A stretch of DNA of 64,000 nt, from NCBI GenBank assembly GCA_902624455.1, contig CACNXQ010000001.1, forward strand, positions 203,828 through 267,827, read 5' to 3'. How positions within the stretch are numbered: position 1 is the first letter of the stretch; every line of letters begins with the position of its first letter. Source of the DNA: an uncultured Pelagibacteraceae bacterium. Lineage in GTDB: Bacteria; Pseudomonadota; Alphaproteobacteria; Pelagibacterales; AG-422-B15. Shown here one piece after another: positions 45,959-55,878 of the stretch. Position numbers and translations under genes: made by a program. A model generated the notes under the pieces. That model did no database searches. It had not been told where the DNA came from and worked only from the letters and a program-made list of their open reading frames with translations.

Positions 45959-46648
45959 AGCTAAAAGTTCACCATTAATTACATTAAGAGGCATGCTAAA
46001 TATGGTTTCATTTGTATCATTATTTAAAATATTTAGCTGTATTTCACCATTAAGTTCGTTATTTTTATTTTCAATATTGCCAATCAATTCAATTAAAATT
46101 GTTTTATCTGCAGAATAAAAATTTGTATTTCCAATACTTTTTATTTCAACATTATATGAGTCAAAATTATTACTTATTATATAAAATTTAATCTTATTAA
46201 ATTCAGCAATATTTGTTTGAAGATAATTCGTATCAACTTTATCAGAAATTAATCTCAGACTGTCAAAGTTCTGCTCTTTAAAATCTATTCTAGCTGCCAA
46301 GTTGGTGGCGGTAAAATTTAATACCTCATTTTCAATAATTACATCACCATTTATTTTTGGTATTCTTAACATTATTTTTTCTAAATCGAATGGGTTTAGA
46401 TCAATAAATAACTGATCTGTCTTCATTTCAGTAAATTCATTTCTGATTTCAAGATTCTCTATTTGCATATTCATTCTATATGGAAATCCTGAAACGAACA
46501 TACTCTGATAACTGATATTATTTCTCTCACCAAGCATACTGCTTACTTGAGACTTAAATTGTGAGGAGACTATTAACCAGTAAGCTGAATAAAGTAATAA
46601 AATTGAAAATAGAAATATGATTATCCACTTTAAAGCTGACTTGCTCAT
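45911..46648 (-). CDS. DUF2125 family envelope protein
   Basis: A 245-residue protein with one N-terminal membrane segment (IIIFLFSILLLYSAYWLIV) and a periplasmic domain with the DUF2125 opening VSGFPYRMNMQIENLEI. The family resembles AsmA-like lipid-bridge proteins in layout, but function is unknown. It is shorter than most relatives. It overlaps plsC by 4 bases, pointing to an envelope-related operon. Confidence 0.78.
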   Translation of the reverse strand: MSKSALKWIIIFLFSILLLYSAYWLIVSSQFKSQVSSMLGERNNISYQSMFVSGFPYRMNMQIENLEIRNEFTEMKTDQLFIDLNPFDLEKIMLRIPKINGDVIIENEVLNFTATNLAARIDFKEQNFDSLRLISDKVDTNYLQTNIAEFNKIKFYIISNNFDSYNVEIKSIGNTNFYSADKTILIELIGNIENKNNELNGEIQLNILNNDTNETIFSMPLNVINGELLALFFPIFNFRDLFSSI

Positions 46649-47379
46649 TTAGGAAAATTTTCTTTTGCTTCCTCTACTAACTTATCACTTTGATATTCAA
46701 TCATGTCATAAAGTTGTTTAGAGAATTCTTCTTTATGTAAACCTGGTTCAATGGGTTTTAAAAATTCAATTATCATTTTACCCGGGTACCTCATAAAGTG
46801 TCTTCTTGACCAGAAATACCCACAGTTTATTGCAACTGGAAGACATGGCACATTCAGGCCATCATAAAGAGCCGTAACACCATATTTATACGGTTTTCTC
46901 TCACCAATTGCTGTTCTTGTACCTTCTGGAAAGATTAGCAAAGGTCTTGGGTCCTTTTCCATGCTATCTTTAGCAGAATTAACCATTGCCTCTATATGAG
47001 TTTTACCTTTTCTCCGGTCAACATAAATAAAGTTGGCTTTTTTGAAACATAGCCCAACTATTGGAATCAACAAAAGCTGTTTTTTTGCAATAATTGAGGG
47101 CTCTCTAATTGCATCATTTAAAAAAATAGCCTCTGCAAGTGATTGATGTTTTGCAGCAATCAAATATTTTCTTTGCTCTGGTATATTTTCCATACCTCGA
47201 TATTCGACTTCTAAATTGGCAAATAATTTAAGACTGATCCTAGTGTGAATAGATTGAAAGCGTATTATGCCAAGCATATGTTTTTTTGGTAAAAAAAAGA
47301 GTATTGGCGCAAATAAAATGCAAGCTATTAATACAATGTAAAATGCCAAGTTAGCTAATAAAGATCTAAAAAAAATCAT
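46645..47379 (-). CDS. plsC: 1-acyl-sn-glycerol-3-phosphate acyltransferase PlsC
   Basis: A 244-residue membrane acyltransferase making phosphatidic acid. An N-terminal membrane segment is followed by the catalytic AAKHQSLAEAIFL (the NHxxxxD motif as KHQSLAE variant) and the phosphate-binding LLIFPEGTR near residue 145. The Asp-to-Glu change in the HX4D box is common in alphaproteobacteria. It overlaps its neighbours by 4 bases on both sides. Confidence 0.88.
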   Translation of the reverse strand: MIFFRSLLANLAFYIVLIACILFAPILFFLPKKHMLGIIRFQSIHTRISLKLFANLEVEYRGMENIPEQRKYLIAAKHQSLAEAIFLNDAIREPSIIAKKQLLLIPIVGLCFKKANFIYVDRRKGKTHIEAMVNSAKDSMEKDPRPLLIFPEGTRTAIGERKPYKYGVTALYDGLNVPCLPVAINCGYFWSRRHFMRYPGKMIIEFLKPIEPGLHKEEFSKQLYDMIEYQSDKLVEEAKENFPK

Positions 47380-47951
47380 TCATTTATTCCAATTTTAATA
47401 CTTAAAAAAGTTCTTATGTATTTTATATATTCCAAAGTTATCTTTTTGAGTCTTAGTATGCTATCACTCTCGTCAGTTTTAACAGCTTCATAGAATATTT
47501 GTTGATTGTCAATAAAGCGATTGATCTCAAGCTTTACTCTAGGCAGATGGTAATCAGACGTTACTATTATAATTGAAGTAAATTCATTACTCTTCATCCA
47601 TTCAAAGGTTTCAATAATATTTTCAAATGTATTTTTTGCATCTTTTCCAATATCAATACAACATTGAAAGAAATTTATACTACTTGGAAATTCCTTCATT
47701 ATATCTACTGGGTTTATATTTTTATTTACACCTGATATGAGAAGTTTTTTATTTGGATTACGTTTCAATAACTCAATTCCTTTTGCGATTCTAAATTGAT
47801 CACCAGTAAGCACAACAATTCCGTCTATATTATTAATATTTGTAACACTATTTTCAAACTTTTTAACTTCCTGAAAAAAGAAGTAAATGTTGAGAAAACT
47901 AATTGATGTTATAACAAGCAAAAAAACAATAATAGTAGGGTTTTTTCTCAT
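47376..47951 (-). CDS. YdcF/SanA-like DUF218 membrane protein
   Basis: A 191-residue protein with one N-terminal membrane anchor and the DUF218 domain: GIVVLTGDQFRIAKGIELL, KLLISGVNK and IIVTSDYHLPRVKLEI. The family includes ElyC and SanA of envelope homeostasis. ATG 47951 (MRKNP) is preferred over ATG 47966. It heads the YdcF-plsC-DUF2125 operon. Confidence 0.85.
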   Translation of the reverse strand: MRKNPTIIVFLLVITSISFLNIYFFFQEVKKFENSVTNINNIDGIVVLTGDQFRIAKGIELLKRNPNKKLLISGVNKNINPVDIMKEFPSSINFFQCCIDIGKDAKNTFENIIETFEWMKSNEFTSIIIVTSDYHLPRVKLEINRFIDNQQIFYEAVKTDESDSILRLKKITLEYIKYIRTFLSIKIGINE

Positions 47952-48013
47952 ATTTAGAATTACCATTAAATTACACTATTCTTTTTAAAACACTTACAAT
48001 ATAAACTGAAATA

Positions 48014-48403
48014 ATGATAATTACTTGCCCTTCATGTTCTGCGCGATATTTAGTTGGATCAAATGACATTGGCCATGGAAGACAAGTTAAATGTAAGCGA
48101 TGTGACTTTTCATGGTTCCAGGACAATGATTTATTTGTCGAAGGTCAAGAGGATTTAATTAGTGAAGTAAGTGCTCCTAATCAAAAAGGACATTCAGCCT
48201 CTGATGATGCTAACCTGCCTGTATTATACAAAACTCAAAGAGGAAGTTTGCCACTTCCATTTTTAATTTTAATTTTTGCTTCAGGTTTTGTATTATGTGA
48301 TTTGATCTTTGATAATATAAGCATTAATGCTTTTTCGGTTAGCCAGTCCATCAATTCCTATATCGATCAAATAGTAAATTTTGTAGCTACTTTATTTAAT
48401 TAG
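48014..48403 (+). CDS. Zinc-ribbon (MJ0042-type) membrane protein
   Basis: A 129-residue protein with an N-terminal zinc ribbon, ITCPSCSARYLVG then VKCKRCDFSW (two CxxC pairs), a polar linker and one membrane segment near residue 80 (LPLPFLILIFASGFVLCDLIF). This MJ0042 arrangement is frequent in alphaproteobacteria; its role is unknown. The 3' end overlaps lysA by 8 bases tail to tail. Confidence 0.82.
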   Translation: MIITCPSCSARYLVGSNDIGHGRQVKCKRCDFSWFQDNDLFVEGQEDLISEVSAPNQKGHSASDDANLPVLYKTQRGSLPLPFLILIFASGFVLCDLIFDNISINAFSVSQSINSYIDQIVNFVATLFN

Positions 48404-49640
48404 AAATTTCCTTTTCATTATGAAACAATTCATCGAAAGATTGTTTCTTTCTTATAATTTTGACTCTATCTTTATCTATCAACAGCTCTGCTGCTAGAGG
48501 TCTTATGTTATAATTTGAACTCATTGATGCTCCATAGGCACCAGCATTCATTATCACTAAATAATCTCCTTCACTAACATCAGGAAATTCATCTACTTTT
48601 AAAAATGAGTCAGAACTCTCACAAATTGGCCCTACAATTTCAGTTGGAATTTTAGAAATTTTAGTGCTTTCCTTAATTGGCAATATTTCATGAGATGCAT
48701 CATATAATGCAGGCCGTATAAGGTCATTCATACCTGCGTCTAAGATTATAAATTTTTTTGCACCACTATCTTTAATGCTTACAATCTTTGTAACAAGTAT
48801 ACCTGCGTCTGCAGATATAATTCTTCCAGGTTCAAAAATAAATTTTGCATTAAATTCACCTAATTCTTTTTTTGTTGCAAGAGCAAACTCTTTTATATCA
48901 AATTCTCTTTCATGGGGACTTAAACCACCACCAAGGTCAATTGTATTTAATTCAATCCCAAGTGACCTTATTTTTTCACAGAAATCTTTTAAAATTTTAA
49001 GTGTTTTAAGAAATGGCTTCAGGGTTTTTATGTCACTTCCTATGTGAACTGCAATGCCATTTAAATCAACATTTTTATATTTGTTTTTATCTTTAAATAT
49101 TTGAAGTGCTTCATGAAGAGGTATACCAAATTTATTTTCCTTCGTGCCTGTTGTAATTTTTTCATGAGTTTTTGAGTCAACATCAGGGTTTAACCTTATT
49201 GCAATACTTTGAGTTTTACTCATTTGATTAGCAATTTTTTCGACTCTTAAAATTTCTGATCCTGACTCTATATTTATCTGAAAACAATTATTTTTAATAG
49301 CAAAAGTAAGCTCTTCATCTGTTTTACCTACTCCAGAAAATACAATATCTGATGGTTTAATTCCTGACTCCATTGCTTTTCTAAATTCACCCTCTGAAAC
49401 AACATCAGCTCCAGTTCCATAAGAAGATAATAATTTCAGTAAAGAAATATTAGAGTTTGCCTTTAATGAATAACAAACTTTAGGATCCAAAATTTTAACA
49501 CTTTCAAAAAAATCTGAAATATTTTCAATCAATACCTTTTTACTATAACAATAAAAAGGCGTTGGATGATCTTGAGTAATGTGCTCGATGCTCACTTGCT
49601 CTATCTCTAGGCAACTTTCAGCATAATTTAAATATTTCAT
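48396..49640 (-). CDS. lysA: Diaminopimelate decarboxylase LysA
   Basis: A 414-residue PLP enzyme of fold type III that makes lysine from meso-diaminopimelate. The PLP lysine is in VCYSLKANSN; GGGLSP binds phosphate; EPGRIISADAG and the active-site Cys in GPICESSDSF follow. It starts one base after the small lipoprotein gene, in the usual argH-lptM-lysA order. Confidence 0.94.
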   Translation of the reverse strand: MKYLNYAESCLEIEQVSIEHITQDHPTPFYCYSKKVLIENISDFFESVKILDPKVCYSLKANSNISLLKLLSSYGTGADVVSEGEFRKAMESGIKPSDIVFSGVGKTDEELTFAIKNNCFQINIESGSEILRVEKIANQMSKTQSIAIRLNPDVDSKTHEKITTGTKENKFGIPLHEALQIFKDKNKYKNVDLNGIAVHIGSDIKTLKPFLKTLKILKDFCEKIRSLGIELNTIDLGGGLSPHEREFDIKEFALATKKELGEFNAKFIFEPGRIISADAGILVTKIVSIKDSGAKKFIILDAGMNDLIRPALYDASHEILPIKESTKISKIPTEIVGPICESSDSFLKVDEFPDVSEGDYLVIMNAGAYGASMSSNYNIRPLAAELLIDKDRVKIIRKKQSFDELFHNEKEISN

Positions 49641-49641
49641 A

Positions 49642-49770
49642 TTAGATTATCTTATTTATAGCGTAATTAAGTGACACTTCCTCAACTGGATATTCAAGTG
49701 ATCCTTTCTTTCCACAAGAGATAAAAATAAAAAAAAGTGCAATAAAAATGTAAAGATTAAATCTTCTCAT
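49642..49770 (-). CDS. lptM: LptM-type small lipoprotein (42 residues)
   Basis: A short frame from ATG 49770: MRRFNLYIFIALFFIFISCG, then KKGSLEYP. The lipobox ISC followed by GKKGSLEYP is the hallmark of the small lipoprotein encoded between argH and lysA in alphaproteobacteria (LptM/YifL type, an LPS-translocon helper in E. coli). It overlaps the end of argH by 14 bases and stops just before the lysA start. Confidence 0.85.
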   Translation of the reverse strand: MRRFNLYIFIALFFIFISCGKKGSLEYPVEEVSLNYAINKII

Positions 49771-51157
49771 TCAAAATCTCCTTCTTTGCTAGTATTATCA
49801 TTTTTGAAACTTCAGATGTACTTGTACCACCATAGCTTATTTTATTGTTCACAGCATTCTCAATTTTAAGCGAGTTCATTAAATTTTTTGAGATTCGAGA
49901 ATCAAATTTTTTATAATCTGTTAAATTTAAATCTTTTAGGAATTTCCGCTTTTTTTCTGCATAATTCACAATTTTTGAGGACATAGAGTGAGCGTCCCTG
50001 AAAGTATAATTAAGGTTAATTACCAACCAATCAGCTAATTCAGTTGCATTTGAAAAGCTATTATTAAGGTATGACTCTGCATTTTTTTTGTTTATCTCAA
50101 GATTGTTTAAAATGTCTATTATACAATCTAAAGAAATTTTTAAATTGTTGCTCGCATTTACTACCAGCTGCTTATCCTCTTGTAAATCTTTGCTATAAGT
50201 AAGAGGTAAAGCTTTCAGTAAATTTAGGGCACTATTAAGGTTGCTAAAAGTAATCGCTGCCTTGGCCCTTATTAACTCAGCTCCATCAGGATTTCTTTTT
50301 TGTGGTAATATTGAAGAGCTAGACACAACTTCATCGCTTAATCTGAAGATATTGATAAGATCTGACGAAAAAAGTACTATCTCCTCTGAAATTCTTGACA
50401 AGTGAACAGATAAAACAGAAGCATTTGATAAAAAATCTATTACAAAATCTCTATCAGCGACACTATCAATAGAATTTTTGGAGGGTTTTTTAAAACCCAA
50501 TTTCTTTGATGTTTGAAATCTATTAATTTTATATTGAGTGCCTGCTAGTGCACAGGATCCAAGTGGGTTTTCATCAATTCTTTTTAATGCCTCACAAAAC
50601 CTAACTGTATCTCTTTTAAACATTTCATAATACGCTAAAAAATAATGTCCTGCAGAAATCGGTTGAGCTGACTGAAAATGAGTCAGGCCAGGTATAATAG
50701 TCTTTACATTTTTTTTAGCTAGTTGAACAAGAACTGATTTTACTTTTTTTATTTTTTTTAAAATAGATATTTGATCCTTTTTCATCCATAATTTTAGATC
50801 TGTAACGACCTGATCATTTCTGGATCTAGCTGTATGAAGTTTCCCAGCTGTTTCACCTATTAATTCGAATAGTCGAGTTTCAATATTGAGATGAATATCT
50901 TCAAGTTCATCACTGAAAATAAATTTATTACTTTTTATTTCGGATTTAATTTTTTTTAATCCTCTAATAATTTTGGTTGACTCACTAGGTGAAATGATTT
51001 TTTGCTTTGCAAGCATTTCTGTGTGAGCTATTGAACCTTCAATATCTTCATTGTATAGAAAACTGTCAGTTTCTATTGATGAATTGATTTTTTTAAAGGA
51101 TGTTGCCATTCCTTTTTTAAATCTTTCCCTCAGTCTATTTATTTTTTTTCTAGACAT
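49757..51157 (-). CDS. argH: Argininosuccinate lyase ArgH
   Basis: A 466-residue member of the fumarase/aspartase superfamily that splits argininosuccinate to arginine and fumarate. Motifs are HTARSRNDQVVTDLKLW, PGLTHFQSAQPIS, ENPLGSCALAGT and the signature SSSILPQKRNPDGAELIRA. It has the normal length. A TlpA-type gene diverges from its start. Confidence 0.94.
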   Translation of the reverse strand: MSRKKINRLRERFKKGMATSFKKINSSIETDSFLYNEDIEGSIAHTEMLAKQKIISPSESTKIIRGLKKIKSEIKSNKFIFSDELEDIHLNIETRLFELIGETAGKLHTARSRNDQVVTDLKLWMKKDQISILKKIKKVKSVLVQLAKKNVKTIIPGLTHFQSAQPISAGHYFLAYYEMFKRDTVRFCEALKRIDENPLGSCALAGTQYKINRFQTSKKLGFKKPSKNSIDSVADRDFVIDFLSNASVLSVHLSRISEEIVLFSSDLINIFRLSDEVVSSSSILPQKRNPDGAELIRAKAAITFSNLNSALNLLKALPLTYSKDLQEDKQLVVNASNNLKISLDCIIDILNNLEINKKNAESYLNNSFSNATELADWLVINLNYTFRDAHSMSSKIVNYAEKKRKFLKDLNLTDYKKFDSRISKNLMNSLKIENAVNNKISYGGTSTSEVSKMIILAKKEILNEKI

Positions 51158-51185
51158 TTTTGTTTATTCTTTTATCTCTCAATTT

Positions 51186-51719
51186 ATGATTTCTATGGTA
51201 CGTAATTACATAATTTTGATGGTATATGCCATAATTTACTTTAATTGCAACATCTTATATGCCGAAACTAAGCCGGATAATCAATTGATTCCATCTGACA
51301 AGCCAGGCTTTGTAAGTCTTTTTGAAGACGCAAATAATAATGAATTTTCTATATCTAATTTTAGTGGCAAATTAGTTTTAGTAAATTTATGGGCAACATG
51401 GTGTGAACCCTGTAAGGAGGAAATGCCATCTCTTGATCGACTACAAAGTTATTTTGATAAGGAACAATTTCATATTCTTGCAATAAGCGTTGATAGAGGT
51501 CCAAAAAAAGGTTCTCTAAAATTTTTTAAGGACTTTGATATTGAGAACATAGATTTATTCTTTGATGACAGAAATGATATTCCAAGAGAGATTAAAGCTC
51601 TAGGTCTTCCTGTTTCTATATTTATTGATAGTAGTGGCAAAGAAATTGCTCGATTAATAGGGCCAGCAGAGTGGGACGATCAATACTTTATAGATTTTGT
51701 TGAAAGTAAATTAGATTAG
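51186..51719 (+). CDS. TlpA/ResA-like periplasmic thioredoxin
   Basis: A 177-residue protein with an N-terminal hydrophobic signal or anchor (IILMVYAIIYFNCNILYA) and a thioredoxin domain with the active site WATWCEPCKEEMPSL. The cis-proline region is LGLPVSIFIDS. TlpA proteins reduce disulphides for cytochrome c or oxidase assembly. The frame extends back to 51051 inside argH; ATG 51186 (or 51195) is the sensible start. Confidence 0.88.
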   Translation: MISMVRNYIILMVYAIIYFNCNILYAETKPDNQLIPSDKPGFVSLFEDANNNEFSISNFSGKLVLVNLWATWCEPCKEEMPSLDRLQSYFDKEQFHILAISVDRGPKKGSLKFFKDFDIENIDLFFDDRNDIPREIKALGLPVSIFIDSSGKEIARLIGPAEWDDQYFIDFVESKLD

Positions 51720-52645
51720 AGTGCCTGCTCAAGTTCTGGTAATACTTGAAATAAATCTGCAACAAGTCCGTAGTCAGCCACATCAAAAATTGGAGCTTCT
51801 TCGTCCTTATTTATTGCAACTATAATTTTTGAGTCTTTCATTCCTGCTAAATGTTGAATTGCTCCAGAAATTCCAACGGCAATGTATAGTTCGGGAGCAA
51901 CAACTTTTCCCGTTTGACCAACCTGGTAATCATTAGGTACAAAGCCTGCATCGACTGCCGCCCTTGAAGCGCCTACAGCTGCACCAAGTTTAGCTGCAAC
52001 TTTATCCAGTAATTCAAAATTATCTCCATTTTGCATACCTCTGCCTCCTGAAATAATTGTTTTTGCCGAAGTTAATTCAGGACGGTCTGATTTTGTTAAT
52101 TCTTCGCTGACATATTCTGAGATAGAAGAAATATTTTCAGGACTAATTTTTGAGATTTCACATGACTCTGTGCCTATTTCTGAAGCTTTAAAAGCAGTCG
52201 GTCTTACTGTAAGAACTTTCTTAGCATCAGATGTTTGAACGGTTGCGATTGCATTGCCTGCATATATTGTTCTAATAAAAGTATCTGGACCTTCAATTGC
52301 TATGATTTCAGAAATTTGTGATACATCTAGTAAAGCTGATAACCTAGGCATAACGTTTTTTCCTGTCGTAGTAGCTGCAGCTAAGAAATAATCATATTGA
52401 TCAGACATTCCATTTAAAACATCTGTAAGCTTCTCAGCCAGAACATTATCGAATTCTGAACTATCAATGTGTATTAACTTGTTTAATCCAGAAATTTTTG
52501 AAGCTTCCGTAACCGCTTCGTCAATATTTGAACCTGCAATTAACCCATGTGTCTCACCATCGATCTCAATTGCAGCGGTAATTGCTTTTAAGCTTTGATC
52601 GCTTACTTTGCCATTTGAATGTTCAATATAAAATAGTGATGTCAT
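51716..52645 (-). CDS. etfA: Electron transfer flavoprotein subunit alpha
   Basis: A 309-residue FAD-binding ETF subunit. The C-terminal FAD domain shows [41 protein letters not shown] and [17 protein letters not shown], ending [13 protein letters not shown]. It accepts electrons from acyl-CoA dehydrogenases, here plausibly Mcd (54203) and glutaryl-CoA dehydrogenase (27923). It overlaps etfB by 4 bases. Confidence 0.95.
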   Translation of the reverse strand: MTSLFYIEHSNGKVSDQSLKAITAAIEIDGETHGLIAGSNIDEAVTEASKISGLNKLIHIDSSEFDNVLAEKLTDVLNGMSDQYDYFLAAATTTGKNVMPRLSALLDVSQISEIIAIEGPDTFIRTIYAGNAIATVQTSDAKKVLTVRPTAFKASEIGTESCEISKISPENISSISEYVSEELTKSDRPELTSAKTIISGGRGMQNGDNFELLDKVAAKLGAAVGASRAAVDAGFVPNDYQVGQTGKVVAPELYIAVGISGAIQHLAGMKDSKIIVAINKDEEAPIFDVADYGLVADLFQVLPELEQAL

Positions 52646-53391
52646 AAAACTCCTGCCTCATTTTTTAATTTTTCTACTAACTCACCAATATTTTCAACCT
52701 TAATTCCAGCCTGTCTTTTTGGCGGTTCAATAACTTTTAATACTTTAACTCTTGGAGCAGTATCAACTCCATAATCACTAGGACTTTTCTGATCAATCGG
52801 CTTCTTCTTAGCTTTCATAATATTAGGCAAAGATGCATATCTTGGCTCATTTAATCTCAGATCTGTTGTTATAATAGCTGGCATATTGAGATTAATGGTT
52901 TGAAGACCACCATCAATTTCCCTTGTAACTCTAATTTTTTCACCATCAATTTCAATTTTTGATGCGAACGTCCCTTGAGGCATTGATGTGAGAGCTGCAA
53001 GCATTTGGCCGGTCTGGTTATTATCACCGTCAATAGCCTGCTTACCAGTTATAACTAAACCAGGTGACTCTTCCTCAACAATCTTAGCAAGTATTTTTGC
53101 AATTGAAATTGGTTCTAGCGTTTCATCGGTTAGAACATGAATACCTCGATCGGCGCCCATGGCTAACGCTGTGCGAATTGTTTCCTGACAAGATTGATTG
53201 CCAATTGAAACAGCAACAATTTCCGTACAACTACCACTTTCCTTTAATCTGATTGCTTCTTCAACTGCAATTTCACAAAATGGATTCATCGACATTTTTA
53301 CATTTTCAGTTTCAACACCTGTTTGATCAGATTTAACTCTGATATTCACGTACGGATCGATAACTCTTTTAACTGGTACTAATATTTTCAT
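52642..53391 (-). CDS. etfB: Electron transfer flavoprotein subunit beta
   Basis: A 249-residue AMP-binding ETF subunit: [20 protein letters not shown] at the start, [17 protein letters not shown], and the recognition loop [20 protein letters not shown] with [20 protein letters not shown]. It forms the heterodimer with EtfA and is the docking subunit for dehydrogenases. Confidence 0.95.
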   Translation of the reverse strand: MKILVPVKRVIDPYVNIRVKSDQTGVETENVKMSMNPFCEIAVEEAIRLKESGSCTEIVAVSIGNQSCQETIRTALAMGADRGIHVLTDETLEPISIAKILAKIVEEESPGLVITGKQAIDGDNNQTGQMLAALTSMPQGTFASKIEIDGEKIRVTREIDGGLQTINLNMPAIITTDLRLNEPRYASLPNIMKAKKKPIDQKSPSDYGVDTAPRVKVLKVIEPPKRQAGIKVENIGELVEKLKNEAGVL

Positions 53392-53432
53392 AATTAATTC
53401 TTATAATATTTTTTTATGTTGAGTAAACAAGT

Positions 53433-53996
53433 TTATGTATTCTTCCCTGGCTTCCAAAGAATGTCATTTTTACCATTTTTATTTTCAACTCTTGATAAAA
53501 CAAACAATAAATCTGATAGTCTGTTTATGTATTTTGAGGCCTGATCATTGATTTTTTCTTTTTTTGAAAGTGTAACCATTTGAGTTTCAGCTCGGCGCGC
53601 TACGGTCCTTGCATTGTGTAAAAATGACGCACTTTCACTTCCTCCTGGCAAAATAAAAGAGTTTAAAGGGGAGAGTTTTTTATTAAATTGATCAATAATT
53701 TTTTCTAAGTTTACAACTTGATTTGAAGTAATACGCAATGGTTTAAACTTAGGTTTTTTTTCGATAGGAGTGGCTAAATCTGCACCTAAATCAAAAAGAT
53801 CATTTTGAATTTCGGCAATAATAGAATTTATTTTTTTTGAAGATTTAATGCGCACCATACCCAAAATTGAATTGAGTTCATCTACGGTACCGTAAGCTTT
53901 TATTCTCGCATTGTCTTTTGATACTCTTTTTCCTGATACAAGACCTGTTAAGCCCTTATCACCTGTTTTTGTATAAATCTTGTTAAGTTTGACCAT
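53433..53996 (-). CDS. Cob(I)alamin adenosyltransferase, PduO type
   Basis: A 187-residue ATR. It begins LNKIYTKTGDKGLTGLVSGKRVSKD, with AYGTVDELNSILG (ATP site) and the central FILPGGSESASFLHNARTVARRAE. It makes adenosylcobalamin, the cofactor needed by the ethylmalonyl-CoA mutase encoded at 57247. It sits between the HIG1 gene and etfB. Confidence 0.93.
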   Translation of the reverse strand: MVKLNKIYTKTGDKGLTGLVSGKRVSKDNARIKAYGTVDELNSILGMVRIKSSKKINSIIAEIQNDLFDLGADLATPIEKKPKFKPLRITSNQVVNLEKIIDQFNKKLSPLNSFILPGGSESASFLHNARTVARRAETQMVTLSKKEKINDQASKYINRLSDLLFVLSRVENKNGKNDILWKPGKNT

Positions 53997-54199
53997 TAAT
54001 CATTCGTTGCGAAATATAATGCACTCATAATTATTACAATTGCTACAAACTGCAATGTTATCCGTAGTCTCATAAGTTTGTTTGAATATTTTTTGTTAAA
54101 ATCACCACCTTTAAACATGGCGTAAATACCAGTACCTAAAACAGCTAGAACAGCTAATAACGAAATTGGTATTAATAAATAATATAAAAAGTCTGGCAT
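53996..54199 (-). CDS. HIG1-domain twin-transmembrane protein
   Basis: A 67-residue protein with two membrane segments (YYLLIPISLLAVLAVLGTGIY and ITLQFVAIVIIMSALYFA) joined by KKYSNKLMRLRI, matching the NxxMRxR-type loop of the HIG1 family. Mitochondrial members modulate respiratory supercomplexes. In alphaproteobacteria this small gene often lies before the ATR and etfBA, as here, with a one-base overlap. Confidence 0.85.
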   Translation of the reverse strand: MPDFLYYLLIPISLLAVLAVLGTGIYAMFKGGDFNKKYSNKLMRLRITLQFVAIVIIMSALYFATND

Positions 54200-54202
54200 A
54201 GA

Positions 54203-55858
54203 TTAAGATGGATTTGAAGAGACGAGCCTTCTTGTTACAATGTCTGCTTGAATTTCAGCAGTGCCTTCGAAAATATTTAATATTCTTGAGTCACATAAAA
54301 TTCTACTTATTGGATATTCAAGAGCAAATCCGTTGCCACCATGTATCTGAACAGAGTTATCTGCGCAGGCCCAAGCTACTCGTGCAGCAAGCATTTTTGC
54401 CATACCAGCCTCAAGATCGCAACGATGACCCTTATCTTTTTCTTTAGCTGCATAATAAGTTAATTGTCTAGCAGCCATTATCTCAGTTACCATAGATACA
54501 ATTTTAGATGCATTTCTAGGCTTGTCATAAAGTGAGCCACCATTAGTTGTTACTCGATCAATAGCATATTGCATTCCAGTTTCGAATGCTGATTGGGCCA
54601 CACCGAGTGCCCTTGCAGCTGTTTGAATCCTAGCGGCCTCAAAGGTTTCCATCATTTGTTTGAAACCTTTTCCCTCTTCTTCACCCAATAAGTTTTCTTT
54701 TTTAACTTTAAAGTCATCAAATGCCATTTCATATTCTTTCATACCTCTATAACCTAAGACTTCAATTTCACCACCGCTTATACCATCATCAGGGAACATG
54801 TTATTGTCATCACCCCTTTGTTTCTCAGCTAAGAACATAGATAAACCTTTATAACCTTTTTCATCAGGATTTGTTCTTGCTAAAAGTGTCATCAAATCAC
54901 TTCTTGCGCCATGAGTTACCCAGGTTTTGTTGCCTGTAATTGAGTAGTGTGTTCCATTAGCTACAGCTCTAGTTTTAAATGAACCCATGTCAGATCCTGA
55001 ATGAGGCTCTGTTAAAACTGCACAAGGCAATATTTCACCACTAGCAATCTTTGGAAGGAAACGATTTTTTTGTTCTTCTGTACCACCTGTTATTAGTAAT
55101 TCAGCAGCGATATCACCTCTAGTTCCTAATGAGCCAACACCAATATAACCTCTAGCAAGTTCTTCAGTCACAACACAATCAACAAAACGTGTCATTCCTA
55201 AGCCACCATACTCTTCAGGTATCGTTAAACCAAAGACACCCATCTCAGCCATCTTATCTATGATTGACATCGGTATTAAATCGTCATTTAGATGCCACTC
55301 GTGAGCATGAGGAATAACATCATCTTCAACAAATTTTCTAAATTGCTCTTGGACGATTGAAGTTGTTTCATCAAGCCCGGTATTACCAAAATTTTTACTT
55401 GAGAAACCTTCTTTTAATAGCCCAGCAAGAGTTAGACGACTTTTGTTGCTGTTACCATTAAGAATAAGGTCATTAAACTCTTCAGTACCGCTCTCAGTGA
55501 ACAAACCATTTTTTAGGCCCATGTCTTGTGGTCTTACATATTCCAGTTGAGACATTGGTATTCCAGATTTTATTTGTGCACAATATTCTGAGAAGGTAAT
55601 TTCGAGCATCAATTTCTCAATCTCTGTAAATGAATTGATATTTTCTAATTCGATTGCCCAATTCACCATTTCTTTCAAGGTAGCCCTATAAGCTGCTATC
55701 CAAGACAAACCATGAGCTGAATGTTGTTCTAAGTCTAGATTGTCCCTCGATAATTTACCGTCAATGAGAAGAGAAGACCTTACTTGTTGTAAAGATGCGT
55801 CATAGTACCTATCAACTGTTATAAGGGCTTTTTGACATTTATTAATTAATTCACTCAT
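54203..55858 (-). CDS. mcd: (2S)-Methylsuccinyl-CoA dehydrogenase
   Basis: A 551-residue acyl-CoA dehydrogenase with the roughly 160-residue N-terminal extension that marks Mcd (ISYDGKLS-like start, HSAHGLSWIAAYRATLKEM, GIPMSQLEYVRPQDMGL). The dehydrogenase core shows ILPCAVLTEPHSGSDMGSFKT, YSITGNKTWVTHGARSDLM and NIFEGTAEIQADIVTRRL. It converts methylsuccinyl-CoA to mesaconyl-CoA in the ethylmalonyl-CoA pathway, with ETF as acceptor. It lies 20 bases after ccrA. Confidence 0.92.
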   Translation of the reverse strand: MSELINKCQKALITVDRYYDASLQQVRSSLLIDGKLSRDNLDLEQHSAHGLSWIAAYRATLKEMVNWAIELENINSFTEIEKLMLEITFSEYCAQIKSGIPMSQLEYVRPQDMGLKNGLFTESGTEEFNDLILNGNSNKSRLTLAGLLKEGFSSKNFGNTGLDETTSIVQEQFRKFVEDDVIPHAHEWHLNDDLIPMSIIDKMAEMGVFGLTIPEEYGGLGMTRFVDCVVTEELARGYIGVGSLGTRGDIAAELLITGGTEEQKNRFLPKIASGEILPCAVLTEPHSGSDMGSFKTRAVANGTHYSITGNKTWVTHGARSDLMTLLARTNPDEKGYKGLSMFLAEKQRGDDNNMFPDDGISGGEIEVLGYRGMKEYEMAFDDFKVKKENLLGEEEGKGFKQMMETFEAARIQTAARALGVAQSAFETGMQYAIDRVTTNGGSLYDKPRNASKIVSMVTEIMAARQLTYYAAKEKDKGHRCDLEAGMAKMLAARVAWACADNSVQIHGGNGFALEYPISRILCDSRILNIFEGTAEIQADIVTRRLVSSNPS

Positions 55859-55878
55859 ATTATTCTATTATTATTTTA